Shown here piece after piece: positions 21,435 through 32,228 of a stretch of DNA of 64,000 nt; position 1 is the stretch's first letter; each line of letters opens with the position of its first letter. Source of the DNA: Pyropia yezoensis (Eukaryota > Rhodophyta > Bangiophyceae > Bangiales > Bangiaceae); contig CM020620.1 of NCBI GenBank assembly GCA_009829735.1, positions 24,898,020 through 24,962,019 of the forward strand, in the 5' to 3' direction. The notes under the pieces were generated by a model, which saw only the letters and a program-made list of their open reading frames with translations, was not told where the DNA came from and ran no database searches. The position numbers were made by a program, and so were the translations under genes.

Positions 21435-22713
21435 GAGGGCCTTGGCTTGCCGGTACTTGCGCTGGGTGTAGGCCATCAGGTGCTGGAAGGTATGCTCTTG
21501 GTGTTTCTGGTTATAGTTTTCAGCATTCACTTGAAGATATTCAGGAAGCCCTTCCGAGAAGATCATCTTGAGCCTGTCCTCAGCCTAGAAGTTGCCACAA
21601 GCCTCTCTCATCTCCCGGATACGGCGGGCGTAGGCCTCTGGAGTCTCTTGTCGTTTCATGGTGGCCCGGTTCAACTTTCCCACCGCCTTGCGCAGAAAGT
21701 CCGCGTCCGCGTAGTTGGACAGGAGCCAGTTGACTGCTTCCAGAAAGCTCCCAAAGGTACGCCCTACGATGTGTCCGGCTGAGTCTGGACGAACTTGTGC
21801 GAACCGCTGCTGCGCTTCTCCGGTCATGAAGTTGACTAGAAGGTAGAGTGCCTTGCCCTCGGACACATCGGTGTCGTTGCATGCCTTGACAAACCGGCGC
21901 AGGAAGGCAAAGATAAGCGCCGGCTTCTTCCCAGAAAACTTAGGATGTCCCCCCGAAACTCGGCTGCATGCGCCGATTCAGGGACGCCATCTTCTTGGCC
22001 ATCTTCCGGGTGTTACCTTAGACTTTGTTCTCCAGCCGGTAGTTGCCCCAATACGTGACCGTGTTCAGGAAGGCGTCCCCCACTTGATGGGCAGGAAAGA
22101 CAAACTCGACCAGCCTGCGCCGGGTGGGACCAGGGGTCGTGTCCCTGTCGTATCCCTCATCAGAGCTGGAGAAATTGGTCTCGCTGGTGCTAGAGTGACG
22201 ACGACGACGCCGCCGCCTCCGGCTGCTCCGGTTACCGGTCTTGGAGCTTCTCGCCGCATAGGACGACAGGGGAGGAGAAGCTTGGCCGGTCCCTAGAGTC
22301 GAGGTCTCAGGAGGACCCGTAGAACCATTCACAGCGGTGCCTCTGGCACTGCTAGCGCCCACAGGAAGAGTTGTATACACCCAGCTGCCATGTGTAGGTC
22401 CAGGAGTAAACACACCAGGGGCTATCCCTGGAAGTTCAGGAGTGGAACCGACAGAAGGTAGACGTCTGCTTCGGGTGGACTCAGACGCCGTTGACCCCGG
22501 GGTGGCTCCCACAGGAGGGACAGCCGGAGGAACGGGAGCAGGAGGTACTTGGCCGCCTGTAGATTCCAGTCCGCTACCGGATGTCAAGCCCAGGTCTGCT
22601 TCGCCCGTAGGGACAACGCCGGGTTGGACACCGTCCCCCGCGGTGACCACGGATGCGTCAAGGGACGCGGGGTCTACCTCTTCGGGCACCGTCGTGCCAG
22701 AAAGGGTAGCCGT
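21435..22713 (-). pseudogene. gag: R4 gag fragment (family 3), initiator lost, cut by R3
   Basis: It is collinear with R8 gag. The N-terminal region is Pro/Gly/Ser/Thr-rich with a basic run followed by a Ser/Thr patch. The capsid-like part is YWGNYRLENK, FLRRFVKACND-type and VNWLLSNYADADFLRKAVGK. The expected ATG is ACG (22711-22713), and a stop and frameshifts separate the blocks near 21590 and 22018. The fragment stops where the R3 LTR begins, before the zinc knuckle. It is a remnant of a family 3 element that R3 entered. Confidence 0.75.
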
Positions 22714-22900
22714 GTTGGTCTCTTGACAGCCACAGTCCAGTTGCCTGCGTGTCCAAAGATCGTCAGACCACAAGAGAGGGGTTGGAAAGCCAGGAATGTG
22801 ATTCCCGTGCACGGGTGCAAATAATTCCCAAGCCACCGAAGAGGACAGAACAAGAACAACCCAACCGCTGCTCCCAAATCTCTCTTCTCATACACTCCAA

Positions 22901-22918
22901 TCCCCTGGTGCTCCACCA
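22901..22918 (-). promoter_or_regulatory. Primer-binding site of R4 (one mismatch)
   Basis: The family-wide 18-mer with one change (CTGGTG instead of CTGCTG on the plus strand). It is followed by AATA before the LTR. Confidence 0.7.
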
Positions 22919-22922
22919 AATA

Positions 22923-23496
22923 GGTGGTATGAAACCCAATCCTCTCAGACACGTGTCTATATCCCTCGGGGGAAAGGGACACGTAACACAGAAAGGGGAA
23001 CTACGAGAGTGGTATGCCTGTTGCCTCACGTGCCTGCTGGCAGAGCCAACAGATACGCACGGTAGTGCACACGGGGAAGAGGAAAGCAAACGCGCAGTTG
23101 TCTTTTTCCCTGAGGGCGCGGGACAAGGGCGCCTCGCTGTCCCTCTTAATGTGCATCTGGGGGAGCCTCGGCACGTTCGCCAGGTAGCCCCCCCCCCTGC
23201 ACCCGAGTGGCCCCGACCCGACTCTAACCTCGTCAGGTCGGGGGCCACTATCACTACTAATTCGATTCTCACTCACTAATCTCACACTCAAACTCTCTCA
23301 AATCAAGTCCCTCACAAATATGCAAAAACCCATCAGAAGTCCCTCTCTCGCGTGTGAGTAGCGTAGTCCACCGCATCCCAGTGCCGGGCACGAGCTACGG
23401 CCGCCAACAATCCCCACACGGCGGGCGTGTCCTGGCACCTGGTGCTCCCTGGTCGATACCCCGGGTCGGCGCCAAGTCAGGGCCAGCGATGGTACA
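22923..23496 (-). repeat. 5' LTR of R4 (family 3 LTR, about 574 bp)
   Basis: It aligns throughout with 52771-53341. The left end is G-GTGGTAT (the TG has decayed to GG). The right end is GGTACA, so the sense-strand start reads TGTACC, comparable with TGTAGC and TGTGGC in families 1 and 2. The flank beyond 23496 shares nothing with the other copy, which fixes the boundary to within a few bases. Confidence 0.75.
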
Positions 23497-24464
23497 AGAC
23501 GCCGACGCCGTCCGAGGCCTGATCGGCGTTCGGTACGGCTCGGACGGCCTTACCCCCCCCGCTGCGACGGACACGAGCAGCCACCAATTGAGGTACTCAC
23601 GACTGCCACACACGTGGGAGGAGGGTGCATGAGCTGGAGGCACGAGTAGGCCGGGGGGGTGGGACGGGGGGGGCAGGGGAAGCGAGATGCAGAAAGGTCG
23701 ACCTGATACTCCAGAGCGGTGCGCGGCAGCACATAAGAAGCTTTGTTGACGGCTGTATGCTCAGAGCACTTCTGTAGGGAAAGCAGGTGGTGAGCGATAC
23801 TTGCACGGATGCCACGCCATTTCATGGGGCCAGTGTGTGTGACTTAAGTTCTAAGTGTGAGGTCAGGCAGAGTGGTCCACGCTGGCGCACAGAGGAGTAC
23901 GCGGCGGCGGCGCGCCGGCTAACGCCGGTGGGTCGGGGGGCCTGGTCGGCGAAGGACATGGAAGTGTTAGGAGTGCGTGGGGCGAGGGAAGGCGCGGGGA
24001 GCACGGTCCTTTGGCGGCGGAGGCGCTGGGGACGCGGGGGGTGGCGGCCGTAATGGGGCGGGCGAGCCTGGCTGTTCGCCTCCTCAGCGGGGATAGCGGT
24101 GGCCGGGACGCAGACCGTCCACCCGGCCGGTCCACGCAGCTCCAGCGGGAGGGGAGAGGCGGCGACGGCGTGGGCTGGTGTCGCTGTGGACGCCGGGCTC
24201 GGGACGGTCGCCACGTGGACTCCCCCCCCCCCCCGTAGCGCTCCCTTCGTGCCTTTTTGGTGGTCACAGCGGTCTCGGGGCTGGCCGGCAGCTCGACGTC
24301 AAGCCGACTTGGAACGATGGTCTGCCGCTAGGTACTACCCGGACAACTACGTGTTTCTACTACCAGTGACTACGGCCCAAGAGTAAAGAATCGGCGCTGA
24401 ATCCATTTCCGTTGTCAGAATCTGTGTGCAACAAGCGGTTTGTTCAGCGTATCACGAAGAAAAA
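23497..24464. other. Unassigned GC-rich stretch between R4 and R5
   Basis: No coding region, LTR or RNA gene could be supported. It contains a run of Cs near 24225. Short open frames on both strands are compositional. Confidence 0.4.
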
Positions 24465-24501
24465 CCGGATCATATGATCCTTTTCGGATCATATGATCCG
24501 G
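24465..24501. repeat. Duplicated palindrome: 16-bp inverted repeat with a 5-nt spacer
   Basis: CCGGATCATATGATCC and GGATCATATGATCCGG are separated by TTTTC. Each arm also contains the self-complementary 14-mer GGATCATATGATCC. It lies just before the family 1 fragment R5. Confidence 0.85.
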
Positions 24502-24517
24502 TCGGGGGAATAGACAC

Positions 24518-25950
24518 TAGGAGAAGGTGAACTACGGGACATCCTGTTCGCAGGAGTACCCAGCTACGTGCGGATATTCGCACGAGGGGCCAATACGGCA
24601 CGGACGTGCTTCAGTCCAATGATGAATATGTGCAAGTCACTGGGGGACGTCCACCGGGTGCTTCACCCGGAGTGTGCCCTAGCCCCAAAGCCCAGGGGGG
24701 AGGGGAGCAAGCACAGACTTACCCCGGTACCGAGGCAAGACAAAATGGAATGTAATGCCGCACCCCTACTGGTGGCGACCGGGTATTCCCCCCGAGGTAA
24801 GGAAAAGCCCCAGGTCGACCAACAGGGACACCGGTTTGTGGCGTTCTGAGCCCCTGGGACCGTTGGAACCCGGGAGACTGACTTGGGAACCGGCTGGCAG
24901 CGTTACGTGGAACCACACGCTGGCCGAGGATCTCTGCATCGGTGGCCCGGGGCAGTGGCGACACGCCCGGTGCCCTGATTGGTCACCCGGAGCGGTGGAC
25001 TTGCCGGGTTGGGGCATATTGACCTTCGGGTTATTTGTTTGATTTTTAGCATTTGTTTTCCTTGTGTGATTTCGTGTCTTTCCCCTTTTTCCCACTGGGT
25101 TTTTTTTTGGGGATTGACATTTGTGTGTGGGGGGATTTCGCTTGATTTTTGTGTGTTGGCCCGGTGAGCGGCCGGTGCCTTGCTGGCACTTGGCCCGCTG
25201 GGGGCGCCCTCTGGGGGCCTCGCTCAGGGCCCCTGGAGGGGCCAGGGGGGGAGGTTCTTGAGGGGTGCTCCGGGGTTCTCCCCGGGGCCATCTTGTAAAA
25301 TCAACAGTACTTTGGGTTCCTTCTCCCTCGGGCTTTTGTCCTGTTTACCTTTGCCTCGTATCGTGGCGGGCGAGTGGATCAGCAAGGGCTCTTACCTGTT
25401 CCTTCCTGGGCTTCGGACTGTGGTCTCTGTGTGTGTGGTTGTGGTTTCTGGGTCCGGGAATCTGGGTCCCATTACGCTACACTGTTGCTACCGACGACGC
25501 GAGTCATTGATGACGACGGGACAGCGGCTTACATCGGCCAAGCGGGGACCCAATTTCAGGTCAACGAGAGTGCCGGACGGCGCATGCTGTATGTACGGAC
25601 GACATGGTACTCCCCGATTACGGGGAACCCCCATCAACCTACGCCAACGTGGGTGGTACGTACGGAGGCATCTCCGCAGATTGCGGCCAGGCCCAACCGG
25701 TTGGGGGAGTCCATGTTCCTCTCGATCCAAGGACCCAAGGCCTACCATGGAGCAGGCAACAGGGCCCTCGACTCGGCCACCTGCAGCAATGGGGCCACCC
25801 CGACTCGGACACCCGGCACTGCCGGTACATCCGGATTCATGTTATGCGGGGATCTCGAGCGCCGGGTGTCCTCTTGCCCACTCATACCGGAGGAGTCTCG
25901 ACGGGCAGCATCGCAAGGCCAGGCAGCCACTGGTGGCTATCTCGCTAGAG
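24518..25950 (+). pseudogene. gag: R5 gag remnant
   Basis: The first block (before 24837) matches R1 gag: GANTART, HPECALAPKP, VPRQ. The second block (after 25481) carries QAGTQFQVNE, PKAYHGAG and the zinc knuckle, in which two ligands are changed (first Cys to Phe, His to Arg in the FMLCGDLERRVSSC segment). Frames differ between the blocks because of the inserted LTR. Non-functional. Confidence 0.8.
24837..25481 (+). repeat. Solo LTR of a fourth LTR family (645 bp)
   Basis: It begins TGTGGCG and ends CGCTACA (7-bp inverted ends with one mismatch). It sits exactly at a break in R5 gag and is flanked by CGGTT on the left and CTGTT on the right, a 5-bp target duplication with one change. Composition (GT-rich, a T8 run near 25095) is unlike families 1-3. 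Orientation on the plus strand is a guess; no internal region is present, so I infer LTR-LTR recombination. Confidence 0.7.
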
Positions 25951-26871
25951 ATGCCATCCGGCCAGGCCGGACGACCGGCGAGCTTCAAGAAGGCGCCGGT
26001 ACAAAGTGAGGACAGACGGCTGTCTTCAGGGACCCGATGCTGCTAGCGAGCCACGTTAACGTGGCCGAAATATAAGCAAGCGTAGAGACGAACACACTCC
26101 TGTTGGCTAAGAGCTCTGGCTTGGAGCTCTTGCCCGAGACGGTACTCTCGGTTAACTGTGACCTCTCAAACATCTGCAGGGTGCAGTCCAACCTGCGAAC
26201 ATACAAGCGCCATGGGTTGACCATGGCCAACGGTTTCATGGAATTCCCAACAGGGGGGTCGTCCCTGCTCGTGAAGGCGAACTTTCGCCGTAAGGCAGTT
26301 ACCACTCCGAAAGAGACCCTCCTCGGAATAGCCGAGCTCTACGAGGAAGAGATCCTCACCCCTGACAGGGACGGCCAAGTGGAACCTTTGAAGTACTGGC
26401 GGTCGCCGAGACCCCCGAACGGGAGGACCCCGACAGCGGGTAGCCTAGTCGAGTCTCAGTCCCAGCGGATAATCCACCGAAGCACCTAGAGGCCTCGAAG
26501 GCTTTCGCCGAGGCTGACCTCGACCACCTGCCCCCTTCGGTACCCGAAGAAGTACGAAGAATGCTGAAGAAGCACGCTGTCATGTGGACAGGTGGTGCCT
26601 TGGGCACGATTGGGGCAACCCAACATCGTACTGACCTGGTACCAGGCGCACAACGCGCCCGGTCGCAACCGCACCGAGCGGGACGTATGCAGCGAGAGAT
26701 CGTTCATGGGCAAAAGCCCAGAATGAGTGAAGGCAGAGTGATGCGACCTTCTATGTCGGAATGGGGCGCCCCAGTCGTCATCGTACCGAAGAAGCATCAG
26801 ACTGCCCAGTTCTGCATCGATTACCGACGCCTCAACTTGGTCACGAAGAAGGACTCCTACCCTTTTCCAAG
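25951..26871 (+). pseudogene. pol: R5 pol remnant: end of protease region to first RT block
   Basis: It is collinear with R1 pol: HVNVAE-like segment, LPETVLSVNCDL, QSNLRTYKRHGLTMANG, GAPVVIVPKK and FCIDYRRLNLVTKKDSYP. There are stops and frameshifts near 26045 and 26487. The aspartic protease motif is deleted. The fragment ends in RT where the family 2 LTR starts. Confidence 0.8.
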
Positions 26872-27546
26872 TGTGGCAGAACTGGCCCCACGCAGGGGGC
26901 CAGAGCGCGCCATACTGCGGCGGGGGACAACTGGTCTGACCCGTTCCTCCCTTTGCATTTGATCCCGAATTTCTTTAAGTCAGGGATACTTTGCTTGATA
27001 GTAAGTCTAACATGGATTTGAGGGTTTTCTGCATTTATCGTCTTGAGTTTTCGTGTGGCCCGGTGGGCAGGTGCTGGGGTGGGAGATTCTGAGTGGCGAG
27101 ATTCTGAGAGGACCCTGGGGGGATACAGTCTGTATCCAGTTGTATGACCCCCTTGCGCACATTGTAGCCCACCCCCCCTTCTACCCCTTTCTAACACTTC
27201 CACCAATGAGGTGCCTTCTTGGAACGAGTCGGGCTCTCAGAGAGCGTCCTGCTCCCTGGTGCGAGGGAAATCTTCCAGTTATATGACCCCCTGTCATTTA
27301 ACTGGAGCGCATATAACCGGATACAGACTGTAAGGGGAGGGACAGCGGGGCTTGGCCTCGCTTCCCCGTCCCGACCAAGAACCTGTTGGCCCACACACCA
27401 TCTTCTTGTTTACTAGTGGGGGGATTGGCCCACAAAAGAGGAAGCGTGTGTGCGACTTGCACATCTTCCGGTTCCCCCGACACGGGAGACAGCCCTTGTG
27501 CACCACCCCAATTTGGGTGCTGAGTGCACGAGCGGTTTTTGCCACA
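26872..27546 (+). repeat. R6: lone family 2 LTR, interrupted by a MITE
   Basis: It runs from TGTGGCAGA to TTTTTGCCACA. Without the insert at 27126-27330 plus its TA duplication it is 468 nt, the normal family length. It is more diverged than the other family 2 LTRs. The left flank is CCAAG (family 1 RT) and the right flank GGGCC (unassigned), so there is no target duplication and the locus has been rearranged. No primer-binding site follows. Confidence 0.85.
27126..27330. mobile_element. Tc1/mariner-like MITE (205 bp) inside the R6 LTR
   Basis: Perfect 12-bp terminal inverted repeats CAGTCTGTATCC / GGATACAGACTG extend imperfectly to about 21 bp. The element is flanked by a TA dinucleotide on each side. 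Excising the insert and one TA restores the LTR sequence seen in four other copies (GGGGGATAAGGGG). TA duplication and CAGT ends are typical of Tc1/mariner/pogo elements. It has no coding capacity. Confidence 0.85.
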
Positions 27547-29339
27547 GGGCCGACTCTTCGGGGCTTTGCAAACGACTCCACTTTCCAGTCCATCCCGTTG
27601 GCCATCCTCTTCGCGTACCCGGTCGCCGCCCGCCACGCGGCCGTTGCCTTCTTCTGCGACGCTTTCGTGCCGCCCGCAACGCGGGCGGCGCTCAATCCTT
27701 TCCTCGACGTCGCGGCAGCTGTGCTGGGCACCCTCCTCGAGCGCTGGCCGGGAGCGGTTGCCTGGGCGGGGGCCCGGCGCTCACCTCGTTGCGGGCGCCC
27801 GCGGTGGACGTGCCGCCGCCACCGGCTCAAGTGACCACCATTGCGCGGGTGGCCGCGGGGGTAGGGGTTGGGGTGGAGATGATGGCGGCAGCGGCTACAC
27901 CCCGCATAAAAGCAGCCGCCTAACGCCAGATGGCCGCCGCCCCCCCCCCCCCCCCGCAGCAGCCTCCCCTACTCCGGCCGTAACCGCGCCCCCCCCAGGC
28001 ACAGCGGGTGACCCCCCGCCCCGAGTCCCCCTGCCCCCTCCCCGACCAGGCCCTCCACCCTCCCGAAGCGAGCGGGCTCCACAAGGCAACCCCGACGATG
28101 CCCGCTGGCAGCTGGATAAGACCGACGGCTCGCCGCATCGTGCCACTCGAGCCATCGTGCCACTCGAGCCATACAGGTGCAACGTGTGGCTGGGAGCAAC
28201 TTCGTATTGCAAATACGTGGACCAATTAATTGGCGTTAACGCGACATCAAGCGTGGCTGCTTCACATAGGAGCTTCGCTGATAATCGTTGCTCGACTGGC
28301 GACTGACCTCCGAAACCAGGTGGCAATCGCATCGCCACGGCATTCAGCTTATTTTGCGTTTGCGCTTCTCGAACAATTCGATTCGGTTCGCAATCGGATT
28401 TTCTTGAGGTGCAGTGCGGGCGATCCGCGGGCCAGAGTATTTAAGGGCCCATTTGCTGGGTCCTCGGCAATGGCGAGAAGAGTAGTCAAGATCGGATGAA
28501 AAAACAGAAGTGTTCTGACCAATCAGCGTTCAGTTCGAGACTCACGGTCGCCGCAGCTAATAAGATGCTTCCAGGGATCTGAGCGCCACAGCACGTTATT
28601 GGTTACTTCCGGGACACTAGCACGCCATTGGCTGAACCCCGTGTTCATGTGATTGTGTTGTTATTCGGATCGGCCAAAACTTGGCACATAGCAATACACT
28701 TTGCAAAGTCCGGTACCCTTGAGCAGCCCAGCCGTGGACGGACGTTGAGGAACAAACGGTGTCCTTCAAGCTTTCTTGCCAACTACAACTGTACGTACGC
28801 TGATGGCTTCTGTCATCTCGACCGACTAGCGACACCAACAGTGCCTCCCTCCCCTCCCCCACCCCCCACCTTCTTCCATATCTGCTCTCGAACCCTCCAT
28901 CACGCGTGCACCTCAGTGGTGTGTTGAGGCGGCTGACAAGCGCGGGTCGCCTAACCACCACAGCAACAGCCCCCACAACCACCACCCAGACCGCTCCGTA
29001 CAGCGCCGAAAAAGGCAACGGCGGCAGCCCTCCCCGTTGGTGGATGGCACAACGGTGCTTTCCTCCTCACTCTTCCCCCACCGATTTGTTACCAGCCAGC
29101 GACGGCCAGAGAGGACGGATGGCCGCGGCGAGACACTCTTACCGTTAAAAAAAGTAGCTACAGTGCCCACAAAAACACGCGGAGATGCAAGCAGACACTG
29201 TAACGAGAGGTAGCGACAGCCACAGAATCGGAGCAGAGGTGGGGGGGGCGCGGATGACCAACATCCTCGGGCAGCACAATCGGCAGACAGCGGTAAAAGG
29301 CATTCTTCGGCGAACGGCAGTCGGCGGCGGCACCAGCTG
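27547..29339. other. Unassigned GC-rich stretch, left part
   Basis: No gene could be supported. A 16-C run lies at 27940-27955. A TATA-like GTATTTAAGGG is near 28437. The first 290 bp read on the minus strand give a weak resemblance (GT, QK, W-AA) to the Myb/SANT segment encoded near 47.9 kb, too weak to call. Confidence 0.35.
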
Positions 29340-30180
29340 GCAATAGAGGTGGCAGCCGATCAGTGGCGGGCTGGTCAGCTGGCCGCGGTGGCAGGCGCGA
29401 AGGCAGCGCCCGGCAGCGACGGCGGCGGCCACGCTCAACTGGGGCACCGGCAGCGCCCGACGGCGGCATCGCTCAGCCAGCAGGGGCGGCATCGAGCGTT
29501 ATTGCCCGGCAAGCGGAGGCGGCATCCAACGACCTGCACGGGGGCAGCGTCGAGGGAAGCAGCTGGCGGCGGTAGCAGCGGCAGCGTCCGGCCGCAGCAG
29601 CGGCAGCGCAGAGCCAGTGATGGCGGCATCCAGCGCCGGAGGAAGCCGCCGCGAGAGCAGCACCCGGCCGCGACGGAGGCGGCTCCCGGCCGGATGTAGG
29701 GCAGGCAGCGCCGGCGGTGGTTGGTGTCGAGGGCAGCCTAGGACGGGCGCGGCGGCGGCGGTCGGCGGCGGAGGCGGTAGTACTCGAACAGCGGGGCCGG
29801 CAGGTGGCGCCTGCGGCAGCCAGTCGCGGCCGCAGCGTAAAAGCGGCGGCCGCCGCCGTCGGGAGCGGCGCTAGCGCCGGGCAGCGGCGGAGGCAGCGCC
29901 CGGCCACGGCGGCAGTAGTGACCATCCGCGACGGTACCAGCGCCCCGCCAGCGGATACGGTAGCCAAAGGCCGCCGCAGCCAGCGGCGGCGCCACGCCGC
30001 TGGCTGCCGGGGCAGTCAATGGCAGCGGCAGCCCGCGTCAATAGAATAGTCCTCGGCCGTGGCGGGGCCAGCGCCTGGGCGGCGAGGGAGACAGCCGGCG
30101 GCGGCAGCGGCAGCTGTAGCAGCAGCGAGCGGCCGCGGTGGCGGTAGCGCCCTGACGGCGTCTCAGCTGAGCGAGCCCTC
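29340..30180. repeat. Degenerate GGC/GCAGC-rich low-complexity block
   Basis: The sequence is built of irregular GGCGGCAGC-type units and is open in several frames on both strands, as expected of a GC-rich simple repeat. No conserved unit length is obvious by eye and no protein is supported. Confidence 0.5.
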
Positions 30181-30511
30181 AGAGCTTCTCCGCGTTCTCA
30201 AACGGCAAGCGGTTTGCTGTTGTTTCGAGATCGTTGGATACTGTATGGGCCGGTTCTACCACACCGCCCGTACCAACCCCACCGTCGCCATGCCGTCGCT
30301 GACGCGGCCCCACCAGCGTCGCTGCTGCGGCCGCCGTCGCCGCTCCTACCGTCTCCACAACAGGTGGCCGACGCTTGCCAGATGGCGTCGAAAACGGCAA
30401 CGACGACAACACTGGTCGCATACGGCAGCGCAGACACTCTCCCCTCGCGTCACCGTGCTTCAACGAACAGGGAGACCCCGCGCCTTGAGCTTGCTGAGAG
30501 GGTGAAAGTAC

Positions 30512-31419
30512 TCACTCGGCAGCGCCCTCTGTGGGCTCTTCAGTAAAAGAACTTGGTGTGTGCCCACAGTCAAAGACGATGGTGGACAAGGGGTCACCAG
30601 CGTGTGCAGACAAGTCATCGGTCGTCAAAACAACCGTACTCCGCATGTGGGTGGGATGGGGGGCTTCAGAGCGCTTGAGAAAAGGCGCTCCACGAGGTCG
30701 AAGAGCCGCAACAACAAAAATGGCGCGCGTCAGCACGGTCGACACCGCATGAGACACCTCCTCTGAAGAAATCGACGTGGCCGGAAAATTGTTCCACTGG
30801 TCAGCCACAAACGCGCACACGGCAGGGGTGTCGTCAAGGTCGGTGTCTATGTCGCGGAACAACAACTGCATCGTATCCATACTCAACCGCCGCTCGCTTC
30901 CGTTATCTGCAACATCGTACATCTCAAGCCACAGGTCCTTGATCGACTGCTGCTCCTTTGTCATAGGGGAGGCACGAACTTCGGAGAGCCGACAGACAGC
31001 TGTCCAGGTAGCGGCCGCCAACCAGATGCGCATGTTCTTCACCAGCTTGCAAGCGTCGCCCCATGTGAGCGGATTGCCCACGCCAGACGACTTGATTTGG
31101 TAGCAGACAACCCTCAGGATCCCACCATCGTCGAGAACAAAACGCACGGCGTCGATAGCTGCTGCATTGCTTGGCGTGCGCCACACTACTTCCCTGAGCG
31201 ACCGATCATCAGACAGGAATCGCTTGAGCAAAGAAGGCAGCAACCGCGTTTCTCCTCGAGTCGGTAGCACAGCAGTGTTGACACTGATCGACTGCAGGCT
31301 GCTACCGAAAAAGGACGTCGACGGGTACATTACGCGAAGCGGCTCAGAGCTAGTGCGTGAGACCAGCTGTCGGGCATGGGCCAGTACAGTCTCAAGGCTG
31401 TTCCATAGCCCCTCCCATG
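30512..31419 (-). pseudogene. Crinkler/RHS-like gene, C-terminal part (PD-(D/E)XK-like nuclease), separated by R7
   Basis: An open frame of about 300 codons continues from the R7 junction to a stop at 30512-30514. The core motif is an Asp in AAIDAVRF followed by a strand and QIK in CYQIKSSG, the D...QxK pattern of restriction-endonuclease-fold domains at the C-terminus of Crinkler and trypanosome RHS-type proteins. Helices follow (DACKLVKNMRIWLAAATW, MDTMQLLFRDIDTDL). With R7 and one CCATG copy removed, the frame is the same as that of the NTPase part at 40261-42487. An intact protein could act as an effector or as a nuclear nuclease; that is family knowledge, not shown here. Confidence 0.7.
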
Positions 31420-31888
31420 TGTGGCAAAAACCACAAGCACACACGGCACCCAAGTTGGGGCGGTGTGCTAGGGCTGCCTCCCGTGTCGGGGGAACCGGAA
31501 GAAGTGCAAGTCGCACACACTCTGTCCCTGTTGTGGGGCAAACCCCCCACGGACAAACAAGAGGATGGTGTGTGGTCCAACAGTTTCTTGGTCGGGACGG
31601 GGACGCAGGGCCAAGCCCCGCTGTCCCTCCCCTTATCCCCCCAGGGTCCACTCAGAATCTCGCCACTCAGAATCTCCCACCCCAGCACCTGCCCACCGGG
31701 CCACACGAAAATTCAAGACGATAAATGCAGAAAACCCTCAAATCCAAGTTGGATTTACTACTAAGCTAACTATCCCAAACTTAGGGAATATGGACCCAAA
31801 TGCAGGGGGAGGAACGGATCAGGCTAGTGGCCTGCCGTTCCTTGCATGGCACGTGTTGCCCCCCTACCTGGGGGTCAATACTGCCACA
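31420..31888 (-). repeat. 3' LTR of R7
   Basis: Family 2 LTR, TGTGGCA...TGCCACA, preceded by the CCATG target copy. Confidence 0.93.
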
Positions 31889-32228
31889 CTCCCCTCTCCT
31901 CAGTTCCGACCGACTCGGTCGGCCCTGTGAGGGGGTGCGTAAACGCACGTCTCGGCGTTGGGGGCGCGACTTGCTGTCCCCCCCCTTGAGTACGTAACGC
32001 GGATGTGGAGGCGGTCACGTTGACCGCCCCTCTCCTCAAGCTTGCCCACTCGGCAGCTTGCTCTCCTCGGTTCACACTTCACCATCACCACCACCTCCCC
32101 TTCACCTTCCACGGGGCCGCCCCACGCTGGGGAGGCCACCCGTCTACCCACGATCCGAGTCCCCCTCAACTCGAGGCGGGTCTCGTGCCGCGATAGCCAG
32201 AGCGTCTCTTCCCAACTTGGGGAGAGCC
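31889..32228 (+). promoter_or_regulatory. R7 polypurine tract and leader of the opposite-strand ORF
   Basis: On the element's sense strand GAGGAGAGGGGAG (31901-31889) touches the LTR and is the polypurine tract; R9 has the same sequence at its 3' LTR. The rest is the upstream region of the opposite-strand ORF. No clear TATA box was found. The ATG context is AGAGCCATGG, good for eukaryotic initiation. Confidence 0.6.

Larger units (their letters stand above)
24518..26871 (+). mobile_element. R5: degenerate family 1 fragment (gag to start of RT) split by a solo LTR
   Basis: The plus-strand remnant starts in the capsid-coding part of gag and ends in the first RT block at CCAAG. It is interrupted at 24837-25481 by a solo LTR and has a deletion near 25950 that joins the gag 3' end to the middle of the protease region, removing the protease active site. 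At 26872 a family 2 LTR begins. Confidence 0.8.

Noticed and set aside
22018..22836. Frame extending upstream of the family 3 gag start (peptide beginning WELFAPVHG)
   Set aside because: The upstream part is leader sequence between primer-binding site and gag; the R8 copy has a proper ATG further in (52560), so the extension is not likely coding.
29345..30180. Several 90-160-codon frames on both strands
   Set aside because: The GGC/GCAGC-rich composition keeps most frames open; no motif or codon periodicity is visible.
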